Shown in pieces: positions 26,584 through 35,437 of a stretch of 64,000 bases of DNA (positions are counted from its first letter, which is position 1; the number at the start of each line of letters is the position of its first letter). Made by a program: the position numbers and the translations under genes. The notes beneath the pieces are model-generated. The model was not told the origin of the DNA and searched no databases. It saw only the letters and a list, made by a program, of their open reading frames with translations. This DNA comes from an uncultured bacterium (GTDB lineage: Bacteria; Planctomycetota; UBA1135; GCA-002686595). The stretch spans positions 23,875-87,874 of the forward strand of contig CADEGS010000003.1 of assembly GCA_902826945.1 (NCBI GenBank). The letters run 5' to 3'.

Positions 26584-28052
26584 GCGAGCCCGCGCCCGCG
26601 GTCCCGCCGGTCCCCAAGGCGCGCGCGGGCTCGGTGCCCGCGCGCGGCACGGCGCAGCTCCTCGCCGCGCGCGTGGCCTTCGTCGGCATCGGCTTCGCCG
26701 TCTCGGTGGTGCTCGGGCGCGCGCTCGGCGACGAGGCCTTCGGCGACTACGGCGTGTGCCTGCAGCTCCTGGTCTTCCTCGAGATGGGCACGAACGCGGG
26801 GCTCCTGGCCGCGACCGGCCGGCGGCTGCAGGCGGCGGGGGAGGAGGCCCCGCGCATCGCGGCGAGCGCGCGCTGGACGCACGTCGCCGCCTCGACCGCC
26901 GTCTTCCTCGCCCTGGTGGCGCTCGCGCCGTGGCTTGCCGGCGTGCTGCGGCTGGCGAACGGCACCGCGCTCGTGCGCCTGGCCGCGCTCGACCTGCCGC
27001 TGGCCGGCCTGTACTTCGCCTGGCAGGGCATCCTGAACGCGGAGCGCCGCTTCGGGACGCTGGCGCTGGGCTTCGTCTGCTACGCGCTGACGAAGCTCGC
27101 GGGCGTGGCGCTCCTGCTCGCGCTCGGCGTCACGATCGAGGGCGCGCTGGTCGTGAACATCGCCGCGACGCTGGGCGGCATCGCCTGGTTCACGGCGCGC
27201 ACGCGCGGCGAGGGCATCGCGCGCGGCCGCCCGAGCCTCGCGATCGCGCGCGCGCTCGGGCGCCTGGCCCTGCCGATGGGGGGCTACCTCGTGCTCGCGC
27301 AGGGCTTGCTCGTCGTGGACTTCCTGCTGCTGAAGGCCTGGGGCGGCGACGCGCCCGAGGCCGGGCGGTACAACGCGGCGATCCAGATCGCGAAGGCGCT
27401 CGGCGTCGTGCCCGCGGCGCTCTCCGGCGTCGTGTTCGCCTCGATCGCGCGCGCGCTCGCCCACGGCGACGAGGCCTTGGCGCGCCACCACGTGCGCGCG
27501 GGAGGGCGCTTCGGGCTGCTCGTGCTGCTGCCGGCGGCGGCGCTGATCGGGCTGCACGCCGAGGGCCTGGTGCGCTTCGTGTTCGGGCCGGGATACGCGG
27601 GGGCCGGCCCGTTCCTGGCGCTGGTCGCGGCCCTCTACGCCCTCGCGGCGCTGCTCGACGTCTACTTCCACGCGCTGATGGCGGCCGGGCACGCGCGCGC
27701 GGTGGTGCTCCTGATCGCGCTCGTGCTGCCGCTGGCGGTCCTGCTCGACCGCTGGTGGATCCCGCGCTTCGGCGGCCGGGGAGCGGCCAGCGCCTCGCTG
27801 GTCGCGTACGCCATCGCTGGCGCCGCGGCGCTCGTGCTCGTGCACCTGCGCCTCGGGCCGCCGCTGCGCGCGGCGACGGCGCTGCGCGTCGCGATCGCGA
27901 CGGCGACCGTCGCCGCGCTGGGCTGGTGGATCCCGAGCGAGGGGCCCGGCCTCGTGCTCGAGCTCGGCCTCCTGGTCGTGCTCTACGGGTTGCTGCTGCT
28001 CGCCTCGGGAGAGGTGCGCCGCGAGGAGATCCGGGGCATGCTCTCGTGGTGA
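26580..28052 (+). CDS. Oligosaccharide flippase (Wzx/MATE-like)
   Basis: 490 aa, ATG overlapping the previous stop. About 12-14 helices, with the Polysacc_synt start TAQLLAARVAFVGIGFAVSVVLGRALGDEAFGDYGVCLQL and later FLLLKAWGGDAPEAGRYNAAIQIAKALGVVPAALSGVVF. It would move lipid-linked saccharide units to the outer leaflet of the inner membrane. It lies between the GT4 gene and the SGNH hydrolase in one operon with coupled starts. Confidence 0.92.
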   Translation: MSEPAPAVPPVPKARAGSVPARGTAQLLAARVAFVGIGFAVSVVLGRALGDEAFGDYGVCLQLLVFLEMGTNAGLLAATGRRLQAAGEEAPRIAASARWTHVAASTAVFLALVALAPWLAGVLRLANGTALVRLAALDLPLAGLYFAWQGILNAERRFGTLALGFVCYALTKLAGVALLLALGVTIEGALVVNIAATLGGIAWFTARTRGEGIARGRPSLAIARALGRLALPMGGYLVLAQGLLVVDFLLLKAWGGDAPEAGRYNAAIQIAKALGVVPAALSGVVFASIARALAHGDEALARHHVRAGGRFGLLVLLPAAALIGLHAEGLVRFVFGPGYAGAGPFLALVAALYALAALLDVYFHALMAAGHARAVVLLIALVLPLAVLLDRWWIPRFGGRGAASASLVAYAIAGAAALVLVHLRLGPPLRAATALRVAIATATVAALGWWIPSEGPGLVLELGLLVVLYGLLLLASGEVRREEIRGMLSW

Positions 28053-29158
28053 GACGGCTCCTCGTCCGGCTGGCGCTCCTCGCCGCGAGCCTCGTGCTCG
28101 CGCTCGGCCTGGCCGAGCTGGCGCTGCGCGCGTTCCCGGGCGTGCTCCCCGAGCAGACGCGCCTGCGCCTGCACTGGGCCGGGCTCGGCACCGACCCGCG
28201 CACGAGCGTCGCGCACCCGACGATCGGCACCCTCGCGCGGCCGGGGCTCGCGGAGACGCTCGAGCGCTCGGACCTCTCGTTCCGGTACACGATCGACCCG
28301 AACGGCTTCCGCAACCCCTGGCCGTGGCCGGCGAAGGCGGACGTGGTCGTGACGGGCGACTCGCTCGCCTTCGGCTACGGCGTGGACGACGGCCAGGGCT
28401 GGGCCGACCTCGTGCGCCGGCGCACGGGGCTCGCGCTCGTGAACCTCGGCATCACCGGCGCGGCGCCGCAGATGGGGCTCGCGGCCTGGGAGGCGTTCGG
28501 CGCGCCGCTCGCGCCCGCGCTGCTCGTGTTCGGCCTCTTCCCGGGCAACGACGTCTACGACGCGCGCATGTTCGAGCGCTGGCAGGCCTCGGGCGCCGGC
28601 GGCAACTTCGGGGTCTGGCGCGCGACGGGCGGGCGCGGGCCGAGCACGGCGGGCTCGCTCTACGGCTGGGTCTACCGCACGTTCGTCTACCACGCGCTGC
28701 GCGGGCTCGCGCGCCACGAGCGCCAGGCGAGCCGCACGCTGGCGCTCGCCGGCGGCGGCAGCGTGCAGCTCGTGCCCGACGTGCTCGCGAGCGCGGTCGT
28801 GCCGAGCGGCTCGGAGGACTTCCAGCGCGTCGTGAACGCCGCGCTCGCCGCCGCGAGGAGCGCGCGCGAGCGCGGCGCGCACGCGCTGGTGCTCTTCTTC
28901 CCGACGAAGGAGGAGGTCTACCTGCCGCTCGCCGGCGAGCCGGCGCCGGACGCGATCGGCCCGTTCCGCGCCGCGCTCGAGGGGCAGGGCGTCGAGACGC
29001 TCGACCCCACGCCGGCCCTGCGCGCGCTGGCGGCCGAGGGGCGCCAGGTGTACTTCACGATCGACGGCCACCCGAACGCCGCGGGCTACGAGGCGATCGC
29101 CGGCGTGGTCGAGGCGCACCTGCGCGCGAACGCTGCGCGCTACGGGCTTCCACTGTGA
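28049..29158 (+). CDS. SGNH/GDSL-type hydrolase, membrane-anchored
   Basis: 369 aa, GTG overlapping the flippase stop. One N-terminal helix (LLVRLALLAASLVLALGLAELALRAF) precedes a GDSL domain: block I VVVTGDSLAFGYGVDDGQGW (Ser in GDS), block II NLGITGAAP, Gly/Asn in FPGNDVYD and the catalytic DGHPNAAGY near the C-terminus. Such enzymes add or remove O-acetyl groups on exported glycans, which fits the operon. Confidence 0.9.
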   Translation: MRRLLVRLALLAASLVLALGLAELALRAFPGVLPEQTRLRLHWAGLGTDPRTSVAHPTIGTLARPGLAETLERSDLSFRYTIDPNGFRNPWPWPAKADVVVTGDSLAFGYGVDDGQGWADLVRRRTGLALVNLGITGAAPQMGLAAWEAFGAPLAPALLVFGLFPGNDVYDARMFERWQASGAGGNFGVWRATGGRGPSTAGSLYGWVYRTFVYHALRGLARHERQASRTLALAGGGSVQLVPDVLASAVVPSGSEDFQRVVNAALAAARSARERGAHALVLFFPTKEEVYLPLAGEPAPDAIGPFRAALEGQGVETLDPTPALRALAAEGRQVYFTIDGHPNAAGYEAIAGVVEAHLRANAARYGLPL

Positions 29159-29183
29159 CCACGGGACGGAGCGAGGGGACGCG

Positions 29184-30563
29184 ATGGCCACGCTGAGCTT
29201 CCACGGCGGCGCGGGCACGGTGACCGGGTCGCGCCACCTGCTGCGCGCGGCGGGGAAGGCGCTGCTCGTCGACTGCGGCATGTTCCAGGGGCTGAAGGAG
29301 CTGCGCGAGCGCAACTGGCAGCCGCCGGGCTTCGACCCGCGCGCGCTGGACGCGGTCGTCTTGACGCACGCGCACATCGACCACTCCGGCTGGCTGCCGC
29401 GCCTCGTGCGCGAGGGCTTCCGCGGCCCCATCCACGCCACGCCGGCGACGGCCGACCTGGCGGAGCTCCTGCTGCGCGACTCCGCGCACATCCAGGAGGA
29501 GGACGCGCGCTACGCGAACGAGAAGGGCTTCTCGCGCCACCGGCCGGCGCTGCCGCTCTACACGGCCGAGGACGCCGAGCGCGCGCTGAAGCGCTTCGCG
29601 GTCGTGGACTACGGCGCGTGGAGCGAGCTCGCGCGCGGGCTGCGCTTCCGCTTCGCGCCGGCCGGACACATCCTGGGCTCGGGCACGGTCGAGGTCGAGG
29701 TGGCCGAGCGCGAGCCCCTGACCGTGCTCTTCTCGGGCGACGTCGGCCGCTACGACGCGCCGCTCGTCGGCGACCCGACGCCGCCCGCGCGCTGCGACGT
29801 GCTCGTGATCGAGTCCACCTACGGCGACCGCCAGCACCCCACGGAGCCGGTGCAGGAGCAGCTCGCCGCCGCGCTGCGCCGCGTGGCCGACGCGCGCGGC
29901 GTCCTGCTCGTGCCGAGCTTCGCGGTCGGGCGCGCGCAGCAGCTCCTGCTGCTCCTGCACCGCGCGATGGAGGCCGAGCCGCGCATCGCCATGCCCGTCC
30001 ACCTCGACAGCCCGATGGCGGTGGACACGACGCGCATCTACCGGCGCTACCCCGAGGAGTGCGGCCTGGAGGCGGTCGCGCTGCGCTCGGGCACGAGCCC
30101 GATCTACACCAAGCAGGTCTTCCTGCACCGCACGCAGGAGGAGTCGATCCGGCTGAACGCGCTCTCCGGCCCGCGCGTGATCGTCTCGAGCAGCGGCATG
30201 CTGACCGGCGGGCGCGTGCTGCACCACCTGCGCCGGCTCGCGCCGCAGCCCGAGAACGAGATCCTGCTCGTCGGCTACCAGGCGCCCGGGACGCGCGGCC
30301 GCGACCTCGAGCGGGGCGCGCCGTTCGTGCGCGTGCACGGCCGCGACGTCGCGCTGCGCGCGCGGGTGTGCAAGGTCAGCGGCCTCTCCGCGCACGCCGA
30401 CCAGGACCAGCTCCTGCGCTGGGTGCGCGACCTCCCCCCGCCGCGGCGCACGTTCGTCGTGCACGGCGAGCCCGACGCGGCGCGGGCGCTCGCGGCGCGG
30501 CTCGCGGCCGAGCGCTCGTTCGCCTGCGAGACGCCCGGGCTGGGCGACTCGTTCGAGCTCTGA
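29184..30563 (+). CDS. MBL-fold/beta-CASP exonuclease-like hydrolase
   Basis: 459 aa, GAGGGG before ATG. The metallo-beta-lactamase motif THAHIDHSG (HxHxDH) is at about 60-68, further metal ligands in SAHIQEED and FAPAGHILGS, then FSGDVGRYD; the beta-CASP and RNA-specificity parts follow (STYGDRQHP, SSSGMLTGGRVLHHL, LSAHADQDQLLRW). Archaeal/eukaryotic CPSF73-like enzymes of this type cut RNA. It is cytoplasmic. Whether it is an RNase here is likely from the domain order, not proven. Confidence 0.93.
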   Translation: MATLSFHGGAGTVTGSRHLLRAAGKALLVDCGMFQGLKELRERNWQPPGFDPRALDAVVLTHAHIDHSGWLPRLVREGFRGPIHATPATADLAELLLRDSAHIQEEDARYANEKGFSRHRPALPLYTAEDAERALKRFAVVDYGAWSELARGLRFRFAPAGHILGSGTVEVEVAEREPLTVLFSGDVGRYDAPLVGDPTPPARCDVLVIESTYGDRQHPTEPVQEQLAAALRRVADARGVLLVPSFAVGRAQQLLLLLHRAMEAEPRIAMPVHLDSPMAVDTTRIYRRYPEECGLEAVALRSGTSPIYTKQVFLHRTQEESIRLNALSGPRVIVSSSGMLTGGRVLHHLRRLAPQPENEILLVGYQAPGTRGRDLERGAPFVRVHGRDVALRARVCKVSGLSAHADQDQLLRWVRDLPPPRRTFVVHGEPDAARALAARLAAERSFACETPGLGDSFEL

Positions 30564-30694
30564 CCGCGGGGAGCGAGCTCCGGCGCCGGCGGCCCCGGAG
30601 GGACGCGATCCGACGGAACCGCACGGGATCCGGGCGAGTCCCTACACTCTGGGCGCTGCCCCCTTCCGCCCCTCTCCAGCCAGGCCCCCGTCCG

Positions 30695-33181
30695 ATGCGC
30701 CGCACCCCCTTCCTCGCGCTCACCGCCCTCGCGCTCCTCGCCGCGGCTCCCGCCGCGCTCCAGGAGGCCGCGCCGCTCCGGCACCTGATCGCCGTCGAGG
30801 CCGACGCCGCCGGGGGCGCGCGGCTCCTCGCGGGGGACTTCGACGTGGTCTCCGCGCGGCCGGCGCGCGAGGGCGCGGCGACGCGCCGCTTCGACGTGAT
30901 CGGGACCGACCTCGAGCTCGAGCGCCTGCGCGCGCTCGGGCTCTCCGCCGCGGTCGTGCAGGAGGACCTCGCGCGCTTCTACGCGCAGCGGCTGGCGCAG
31001 GGGGCTCCGGAGGGAGCGCCGGCGCTCGGGGCGTGGCTCACGCCGCCCTTCGGCTCGGGCTCGATGGGGGGGTACTACACCTGGGCGGAGGTCGCCTCGG
31101 TGCTCGACCAGATCGCGGCCGCCTACCCCGCGATCGTCACGCCGCGCGCCTCGATCGGCGCGAGCCTCGAGGGGCGCGGGCTGTGGATGGTCAAGGTCTC
31201 GGACGCCCCCGGCGCGGACGAGGCCGAGCCCGAGGTGCGCATCGACGCGCTGCACCACGCGCGCGAGCCGGAGGGCATGCAGGCGACGCTGTGGGCGCTG
31301 CTCTGGCTGGTGGAGCGCTACGGCAGCGACCCGCGCGCGACGTGGATCGTGGACCAGCGCGAGATCTGGTTCCTGCCGGTCGTGAACCCCGACGGCTACG
31401 TCTACAACCAGTCGACCGACCCCGGCGGCGGCGGCCTGTGGCGCAAGAACCGGCGCCCGAACGGCGGCGGGAGCTTCGGCGTCGACCTGAACCGCAACTA
31501 CGCCTGGCAGTGGGGCTTCGACGACGAGGGCTCGAGCCCGGCGCCGAGCTCCGAGGTCTACCGCGGCCCGGCGCCGGCCAGCGAGCCGGAGGTGCAGGCG
31601 ATGTCCGCCTTCATCGGCGCGCGCTCCTTCCGCACCGCGCTCTCGGTGCACACGTTCTCGGACCTGTGGCTGTCGGCCTGGGGCCACACCGCGGCGCCGC
31701 CGCCGCACGCGGCCGCCTACGACGAGATCGGAGCGCTGGCGACCGAGGAGAACGGCTATCCGCACGGCTCCGCCGCCGCGATCCTGTACCTGGCGAACGG
31801 CGTGACGGCCGACTTCGACCAGGGGACGAAGGACACGCTCTCGTGGTCGCCGGAGATCGGCGGCGACGGCGACGGCTTCTGGCCGCCGCAGAGCCGCATC
31901 GTGCCGCTGGCGGAGGAGAACCTCGAAGGCGTGCTGCGCACGGTGCTGGCCGCGGGCGCGTACGCGCGCGTGCAGCAGGTCGCGACGCTCGACCTGGGCG
32001 ACGGCGACGGCTTCTTCGAGCCCGGCGAGGACGTCGGCCTGGTCGTCACGGCGCGCAACAGCGGGCGCGACGCCACCGCGGGCGCGGTCGGCCTGGCGCT
32101 CGCGAGCCCGAGCCCCGTCGCGAGCGTGACGCACGCGACGACGAGCGTCGGCGCGCTCGCCTCCTTCACCGGCGCCACGAACGCGGGCGACCCGCTCGTC
32201 CTGCACCTCGACCCGGGCGCCGCGCCCGGGACGGCGGTGGACTGGAGCGTGACGATCGCCTGGGACGGCTACGAGGAGACGACCGCCGGCCGGCTCGTCG
32301 TCGGCGTGCCGGTCGAGCTCGTGCGCGACGACCTCGAGGCCGCGCTCGGCTGGCAGGCGGGCCTGCCCGGCGACACGGCGTCCACGGGGCTGTGGGAGCC
32401 GGGCGACCCGGTCGGCACGCTGAGCGGGAGCGAGCCGTCCAACCCCGAGGACGACGCGACGCCCGCGGGCACGCTGTGCTTCGCGACCGGCAACGGCTCG
32501 ACCACGGCCGGCGGCGACGACGTGGACGGCGGCTTCACGACGCTGGTCTCGCCGCGCCTCGACCTCTCGGGCGTCTCCTCGGCGCGCGTCTCCTACGCGC
32601 GCTGGTTCGCCGACTTCACGACCCCCGACGACAGCCTGGACGTGTCGATCTCCGAGGACGACGGCGCGAGCTGGGTGCCGCTCGAGTCGATCGCCGAGAC
32701 CGCCAACGCCTGGACGCGCTCGAGCTTCCTGGTCGGGGACTTCGTGTCGCTCACCGACCGCGTGCGGCTGCGCTTCGTCGCGACCGACGACCCGAACAAC
32801 TCGATCTGCGAGGCGGCGGTGGACGACCTCATGGTCGAGACCTTCGACGCCGACCCGCGCTTCAACGTCTACGGCGCCGCCGCGCCGGGCGCGCAGGTGC
32901 TGCTGAACACCGCCGGGCCGGCGGGCGGCGCCTACGGCGTGTTCATGAGCTTCGGCACCGGCAGCTTCTCGTTCGCGACGATCCACGGCCCGCTCCTGCT
33001 CGACCCGCTGACGATGACGCTGCTCCTGCAGGGGACGCTCCCCGCCGGCGGCCTCGCCATCGACGCGGGCACGGTCCCCTCCGACCCGGGGCTCGCGGGC
33101 CAGACGGTGTACCTGCAGGCGCTGGTCGTCGGCCCCGGCGGCGTGTTCCTCACGAACCGCGCGGCGGTGACGTTCGAGTAG
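30695..33181 (+). CDS. Secreted M14 zinc carboxypeptidase with C-terminal beta-sandwich modules
   Basis: 828 aa from ATG 30695. A signal peptide is followed by an N-terminal propeptide-like part (25-110) and the M14 domain (about 125-435): zinc site DALHHAREPEG (HxxE), substrate residues NPDGY and DLNRNYAWQWG, the third zinc His in SVHTFSDLW and a WSPEIGGDGDGFWP region that should hold the catalytic Glu. Then come a CARDB-like and a jelly-roll MAM-like module (about 540-720) and a final 110-residue module ending VYLQALVVGPGGVFLTNRAA. A TACACT hexamer at 30643-30648 may be its -10 box. Confidence 0.92.
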   Translation: MRRTPFLALTALALLAAAPAALQEAAPLRHLIAVEADAAGGARLLAGDFDVVSARPAREGAATRRFDVIGTDLELERLRALGLSAAVVQEDLARFYAQRLAQGAPEGAPALGAWLTPPFGSGSMGGYYTWAEVASVLDQIAAAYPAIVTPRASIGASLEGRGLWMVKVSDAPGADEAEPEVRIDALHHAREPEGMQATLWALLWLVERYGSDPRATWIVDQREIWFLPVVNPDGYVYNQSTDPGGGGLWRKNRRPNGGGSFGVDLNRNYAWQWGFDDEGSSPAPSSEVYRGPAPASEPEVQAMSAFIGARSFRTALSVHTFSDLWLSAWGHTAAPPPHAAAYDEIGALATEENGYPHGSAAAILYLANGVTADFDQGTKDTLSWSPEIGGDGDGFWPPQSRIVPLAEENLEGVLRTVLAAGAYARVQQVATLDLGDGDGFFEPGEDVGLVVTARNSGRDATAGAVGLALASPSPVASVTHATTSVGALASFTGATNAGDPLVLHLDPGAAPGTAVDWSVTIAWDGYEETTAGRLVVGVPVELVRDDLEAALGWQAGLPGDTASTGLWEPGDPVGTLSGSEPSNPEDDATPAGTLCFATGNGSTTAGGDDVDGGFTTLVSPRLDLSGVSSARVSYARWFADFTTPDDSLDVSISEDDGASWVPLESIAETANAWTRSSFLVGDFVSLTDRVRLRFVATDDPNNSICEAAVDDLMVETFDADPRFNVYGAAAPGAQVLLNTAGPAGGAYGVFMSFGTGSFSFATIHGPLLLDPLTMTLLLQGTLPAGGLAIDAGTVPSDPGLAGQTVYLQALVVGPGGVFLTNRAAVTFE

Positions 33182-33280
33182 CGGCGCGAGGCGCGAGCTG
33201 GCGCCGGAAACCGACGTGGCAAGAGCCTCCGGCCCGCGGCTCGTGGTCGGGAGGACATCATCTCGCTGGCCAGGCCGCGA

Positions 33281-33441
33281 CGCGTGCTTCCGTCGCTGCG
33301 CGACGATGGGGTCGCGCCTGCGGCGCGACGAGGCCTGCGGCGCCACGGCGCTTCCGCGCCGGCCGCGGCCATGCGGCCGCGGGAGCGACTCGATCCGAGG
33401 ATCCTCGCGAGAGGCGAGGATCCTCGGACCCCAGTCGCTCA
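33281..33441 (-). repeat. Structured intergenic repeat, copy B
   Basis: Read on the minus strand it begins at the TGA of the cupin gene (33439-33441) with TGAGCGACT, as copy A begins TGAGCGA. A hairpin of 14 bp (33395-33408 with 33414-33427) sits on an outer 8-bp stem (33383-33390 with 33433-33440). Next comes a GC-rich spacer and the 72-bp core shared with copy A including its three small dyads. It lies between convergent genes; bases 33182-33280 hold nothing else recognised. Confidence 0.8.
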
Positions 33442-33804
33442 GATCCGCTCCAGCTCGTCCGGCTCGCGCGTGCGGGCCTCGTCGAGGGCGCCGGTGTTGC
33501 GCGTCGTGGCGGGCTCGAAGAGCAGCACGGCGGCGCGGCCGCGCGACACGGGGCGGTGCTCGACGCCGCGCGGCACGACCAGGAGCTCGCCCGGGCCGAG
33601 CGTCACGACGCGCTCGCGCAGGTGGATCTCGAGCGTGCCCTCGAGCACGAGGAAGCACTCGTCCTCGCGCTCGTGGCTGTGCCAGACGAACTCGCCCTCG
33701 GTGCGCACGAGCTTGAGCTGCTGGCCGTTCAGCTCGCCGACCACGCGCGGCGACCAGCAGTCCTGGAAGAGGCCGAGCTTCTGCCGCAGGTTGACCTTGT
33801 CCAT
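33439..33804 (-). CDS. Cupin domain protein
   Basis: 121 aa, single cupin fold. Motif 1 is FVWHSHEREDECFLVLEG with the His-x-His-and-Glu metal ligands, motif 2 is GELLVVPRGVEHRP with the third His. Small stand-alone cupins bind a metal and a small ligand; function not predictable. GAGGAGG precedes ATG 33804. The stop codon is part of repeat copy B. Confidence 0.9.
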   Translation of the reverse strand: MDKVNLRQKLGLFQDCWSPRVVGELNGQQLKLVRTEGEFVWHSHEREDECFLVLEGTLEIHLRERVVTLGPGELLVVPRGVEHRPVSRGRAAVLLFEPATTRNTGALDEARTREPDELERI

Positions 33805-33912
33805 CGCCTCCTCGCGCTCCTCGGGCCCGCGGCCGCCCGAGCGGCCGGCCGCGCTGGCGCCACCGCGCCGCGGGTCCTAGCATCCACCGCCGGCCCCAGG
33901 CAGGGAAGCTCC

Positions 33913-34617
33913 ATGACCCGCGCGCACGCTCCGTTCTCCCTCCTCGCGCTCGCCGCGGCCCTCGCGGCGGGCGGCGCGGCGACGGCCCAGGAGGCCGCGC
34001 GCCCCTCGCGTCCCTACGACCCGATCCCCGACAGCTACCGCTCGCCCTCGGGCCACCGCCCCGCGGCGCCCGCGGGCGAGGAGGGAGCGCCGGCGACGCG
34101 CTCGAACGCGCGCAGCGTCGAGCTCGCGCTGAGCGACGAGTCGTTCTGGGTCGGCCTGCGCTTCCCGGTGCACGAGGACGGCCACGTCGCCCTCGGCTAC
34201 CTCGAGAACGAGGACGACGAGCGCCTGGCGGTGCTGCGCTACATGCGCACCGGCCGCCCGCTGGACGAGGCGCTCGAGCTGGGCCTGGGCCTCGGCGCGT
34301 ACGGCGCCTGGCTCGACGCGCCCGGCGCGGACCCGGCCGTGCAGGCGCTGACGCTGTGCGCCTCGGCGCGCTACGCGCTCGGCACGCGCTTGCCGACCGC
34401 GCTCGGCGTCCAGGCCGCCTACGCGCCCGACGTGACGACCTTCGACGACGGCGATTGGTTCCTCGACGCCACGGCGCGGCTCGAGGTCGAGATCAGCTCC
34501 TTCGCCTCGGCCTTCGTCGGCTATCGCTACGTCGAGATGGGCCTCCTGCCCGACGAGGACGAGCGCGACCACAGGCTCGAGGACCGCCTGCACGTCGGCA
34601 TCCGCCTGGCGTTCTGA
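33913..34617 (+). CDS. YfaZ-like outer-membrane protein
   Basis: 234 aa, signal peptide (LLALAAALAAGGAATAQE). After a Pro-rich linker (about 30-65) come amphipathic strands starting ARSVELALSDESFWVGLRFPV and ending HRLEDRLHVGIRLAF, as in YfaZ-type small barrels, with a terminal Phe. Exact role unknown. It is followed 4 bp later by a lipoprotein gene and may be co-transcribed; a TAGCAT hexamer at 33878-33883 could be the -10 box. Confidence 0.75.
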   Translation: MTRAHAPFSLLALAAALAAGGAATAQEAARPSRPYDPIPDSYRSPSGHRPAAPAGEEGAPATRSNARSVELALSDESFWVGLRFPVHEDGHVALGYLENEDDERLAVLRYMRTGRPLDEALELGLGLGAYGAWLDAPGADPAVQALTLCASARYALGTRLPTALGVQAAYAPDVTTFDDGDWFLDATARLEVEISSFASAFVGYRYVEMGLLPDEDERDHRLEDRLHVGIRLAF

Positions 34618-34621
34618 GGCC

Positions 34622-35437
34622 GTGCGGCGCGCGCTCCCCGCCTGGTGCCTGGTCGCTGCGGCGTGCGCGCCGACGCTGCCGCCGCGCGGCGAGGCGGCGG
34701 CCGCGTTCGCGGCGCCCGCGCCCGACCCGACGCTGCCCGACGCGCTCGCGCTGTGCGCGCGGCACGTCGAGGCGACCGGGCTGCGCGCCGTGCTCGAGGC
34801 GCACGACTCGGTGCACGTGCGCGGGACGGTCGAGCGCCCGGCGCAGCGCCTCGAGGGCACGTTCGAGCTCTTCCGCGCACGCCCGGCGCTCTCGGCGATG
34901 CAGCTCCGGCTGCCCGGCGTGGGCGAGACCGATTACGGCTGCGACGGGACGAGGGCCTGGATGGCGCACCCGCTGCTCGGCCCGCGCGTGCTCGAGGGCG
35001 CCGACCGCGTGAAGGCCTGCGCGAGCGCGGCCTGGGACGCGCTCCTGCGCCGGCCCGAGGGGCTCGAGGTCTACGCGACCGTCGCCCGCGAGCCCTTCGA
35101 GGGGCGCGCGTGCCACGTGGTCTTCGGCCGCTGGGCCGACCCGCCCGGCGCCGCGCCGAGCGACCCCGCGCTGCGCTCCTTCCGCGAGTACTACGACGCC
35201 GAGACGGGCCTCCTGGCGGGCGTCGTCGAGCCCTCGGGCTCGAGCGAGGGCCCCGTCGTCGTCACGCGCGTGCTCGGCGACTACGCGCCGCTCGCGGGCA
35301 GCCTGGTCGCGCGCCGCACGGAGCAGCGCTCGCCGGACCTGACGCTGGTCTTCCGCGTCGAGGACGTGCGCTACGGCGGCGTCGAGCAGGACGCGTTCGA
35401 GGCGCCGGCGGCCGTCGAGGCGCTGCTCGCGCGATGA
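34622..35437 (+). CDS. Lipoprotein with LolA/LolB-like fold pattern, unknown function
   Basis: 271 aa, GTG start; lipobox AAAC in PAWCLVAAACAP. The mature part has the beta-rich order seen in outer-membrane lipoprotein sorting or DUF4292-like proteins: VHVRGTVERPAQRLEGTFELF, TDYGCDGTRAWM and EYYDAETGLLAGVVEPSGSSEGPVVVTRVLGDY. This resemblance is at pattern level only. Its stop overlaps the next start (ATGA). Confidence 0.7.
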   Translation: MRRALPAWCLVAAACAPTLPPRGEAAAAFAAPAPDPTLPDALALCARHVEATGLRAVLEAHDSVHVRGTVERPAQRLEGTFELFRARPALSAMQLRLPGVGETDYGCDGTRAWMAHPLLGPRVLEGADRVKACASAAWDALLRRPEGLEVYATVAREPFEGRACHVVFGRWADPPGAAPSDPALRSFREYYDAETGLLAGVVEPSGSSEGPVVVTRVLGDYAPLAGSLVARRTEQRSPDLTLVFRVEDVRYGGVEQDAFEAPAAVEALLAR

